Notes under the pieces: model-generated
Told to the model about the DNA's origin: nothing
The model's input: only the letters and a program-made list of their open reading frames with translations
The model's database searches: none
Position numbers and translations under genes: made by a program
Part shown: piece after piece, positions 6,039 through 6,762 of the stretch
Layout: every line of letters starts with the position of its first letter
How positions within the stretch are numbered: position 1 is the stretch's first letter
NCBI GenBank assembly: GCA_034211115.1
Contig: JAXHTH010000214.1
Location: forward strand, 1-6,762
DNA length: 6,762 nucleotides
Direction: 5' to 3'
Source: JAXHTH01 sp034211115
Lineage (GTDB): Bacteria > Planctomycetota > Phycisphaerae > Phycisphaerales > SM1A02

Positions 6039-6047
6039 AGTGTACCA
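6039..6047 (-). promoter_or_regulatory. Possible extended -10 promoter of the lipoprotein sulfatase
   Basis: On the minus strand, TGG precedes TACACT (6044-6039), matching the extended -10 form TGnTAnnnT. No -35 box is seen at 17 nt. The start would fall near 6032 and give a leader of about 54 nt that contains the alternative hairpins. Confidence 0.35.
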
Positions 6048-6135
6048 CAACGGGCCGGGCGCTCCCCCCCGGAATCGGCGGCGGGCCGGCCGGAGCCGCC
6101 GCGGACGGCGGTCGGGGCGGCGGCATCATTCAATC

Positions 6136-6188
6136 AGGAGGCCGGGCGGTTGCGCACGCGTCGATCGCGCTGTACAATCCGCCCATGA
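6136..6188 (+). promoter_or_regulatory. Ribosome site and 12-codon TTG frame ending on the sulfatase start
   Basis: AGGAGG (6136-6141) lies 8 nt before a TTG at 6150. That frame has 12 codons, rich in Arg, and its TGA (6186-6188) overlaps the ATG of the next sulfatase as ATGA. This would be a coupled leader peptide if transcription starts upstream of 6136. The strong promoter at 6150-6178 would bypass it, so it is only one of two options. Confidence 0.25.
6150..6178 (+). promoter_or_regulatory. Sigma-70-type promoter of the plus-strand sulfatase, likely leaderless mRNA
   Basis: TTGCGC (6150-6155), 17-nt spacer, TACAAT (6173-6178). The two boxes together are close to consensus with ideal spacing. 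The normal start site, 6-7 nt past the -10 box, falls at 6184-6186, on or beside the A of the ATG at 6185. No ribosome site lies between the promoter and the ATG, so leaderless translation is the simplest reading. Confidence 0.6.
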
Positions 6189-6762
6189 TTCCGATCACGA
6201 TTCTCGCCCTGCCGTTGCTGTGGTCCGGAGTGTTCAACGAGCCGGCGGAGGTGGGCCCGCCGCCGCCCAACGTGGTCATCATCTTCACCGACGATCAGGG
6301 GTACGGCGATGTCGGCGTGTACGGCGCGGAGGGGTTCGAGACGCCCCACCTTGATCGGATGGCGGCCGAGGGGATGCGCTTCACCGATTTCTACGTCGCC
6401 CAGCCGGTCTGCTCGGCTTCGCGCGCCGGGCTGCTGACCGGCTGCTATCCCAATCGGATCGGGATCACCGGCGCGCTGGGGCCGGGCGCGCGGCACGGGA
6501 TCCATGATGATGAAGTGACGCTGGGCGAGCTGTGCAAGTCGAAGGGATACGCGACGGCTGTATTCGGCAAGTGGCATCTGGGCCATCGTCCGCAGTTTCT
6601 TCCGCCGCGGCACGGGTTCGATGAATACCTGGGCACACCATACTCCAACGACATGTGGCCGCTGCATCCCGATCTCGTTCATCTGCCCGAGGGCGCGGCG
6701 GCGCGCAAGCGACGCTACCCCGACCTGCCGCTCATCGAGGGCGATACGGTGGTCGACGCGAA
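6185..6762 (+). CDS. S1-family arylsulfatase, N-terminal 192 codons (cut by window end)
   Basis: The protein begins MIPITILALPLLWSGVFNEP, a short hydrophobic segment likely to be an export signal although it lacks the usual N-terminal Lys/Arg. The sulfatase fold begins at about residue 29: VVIIFTDDQGYGDVGVYG (30-47) with metal ligands D36-D37, then PVCSASRAGLLTG (74-86), in which Cys76 is the expected formylglycine residue of C-x-A-x-R, the accepted variant with Ala in place of Pro. GKWHLGH follows at 128-134 and GFDEYLGTPYSNDMWPLHPD at 144-163. These fit arylsulfatase A-like enzymes, which remove sulfate esters from carbohydrates or aryl groups; the substrate is not readable here. The start is supported by the promoter immediately upstream and by the absence of any other in-frame start. 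It is divergent from the lipoprotein sulfatase with about 205 nt between them, so both may belong to one polysaccharide-use locus. The rest lies outside the window. Confidence 0.92.
   Translation, partial: MIPITILALPLLWSGVFNEPAEVGPPPPNVVIIFTDDQGYGDVGVYGAEGFETPHLDRMAAEGMRFTDFYVAQPVCSASRAGLLTGCYPNRIGITGALGPGARHGIHDDEVTLGELCKSKGYATAVFGKWHLGHRPQFLPPRHGFDEYLGTPYSNDMWPLHPDLVHLPEGAAARKRRYPDLPLIEGDTVVDA

Noticed and set aside
4521..6188. A 555-codon open frame on the plus strand, antisense to the lipoprotein sulfatase
   Set aside because: It mirrors a clear sulfatase with intact motifs. Long antisense frames are expected in high-GC coding DNA, and this translation shows no domain.

Overview
The window looks like high-GC bacterial chromosome, most plausibly from a Planctomycetota-type genome. 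This is an inference from two neighbouring S1-family sulfatases, one of them a lipoprotein with a LamG-like tail, from heptamer arrays in intergenic DNA, and from an accessory sigma-70-type factor. No rRNA or other marker fixes the taxonomy.

Layout. (1) 1-1394 looks like the right-hand end of an integrated element. It has two 21-nt direct repeats (31-91), a minus-strand pair made of a small basic hypothetical protein (681-947) and a sigma-70-family factor (113-712), a minus-strand reading frame of unusual origin (1131-1400), and the 3' half of a tRNA-Asp(GUC) gene (about 1343-1394) with no 5' half. A lone tRNA 3' half is the usual footprint of a tRNA-targeting tyrosine integrase. Its orientation puts the element on the left and the older chromosome on the right.

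(2) 1395-1887 has no convincing gene. It holds a hairpin cluster, a 14-nt repeat family and a 7-nt repeat array. (3) 1888-3376 is a probable two-gene operon: a DUF2726 protein with a nuclease-like D/E-x-D core, then an FRG-domain protein of visibly lower GC. (4) 3377-3881 has a hairpin, a 21-codon reading frame with a good ribosome binding site that ends inside a heptamer array, a 14-nt repeat array and a hairpin. These repeats are an inverted counterpart of the ones at 1434-1743, so the DUF2726/FRG pair sits between two inward-facing copies of one composite repeat.

(5) 3882-6762 carries two divergent sulfatase genes: a complete lipoprotein sulfatase on the minus strand, and the first 192 codons of a second on the plus strand, cut by the window edge. 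Both have the Cys motif that is converted to formylglycine. Together they suggest breakdown of sulfated polysaccharides at or outside the cell surface. The plus-strand gene has a clear TTGCGC-17-TACAAT promoter so close to its ATG that the mRNA may be leaderless.

The most interesting points are the DUF2726/FRG pair as a candidate uncharacterised accessory (possibly defence) module, the tRNA-Asp attachment scar, and the possibility that the 1131-1347 frame is the C-terminal tail of the element's integrase, separated from its gene by integration.
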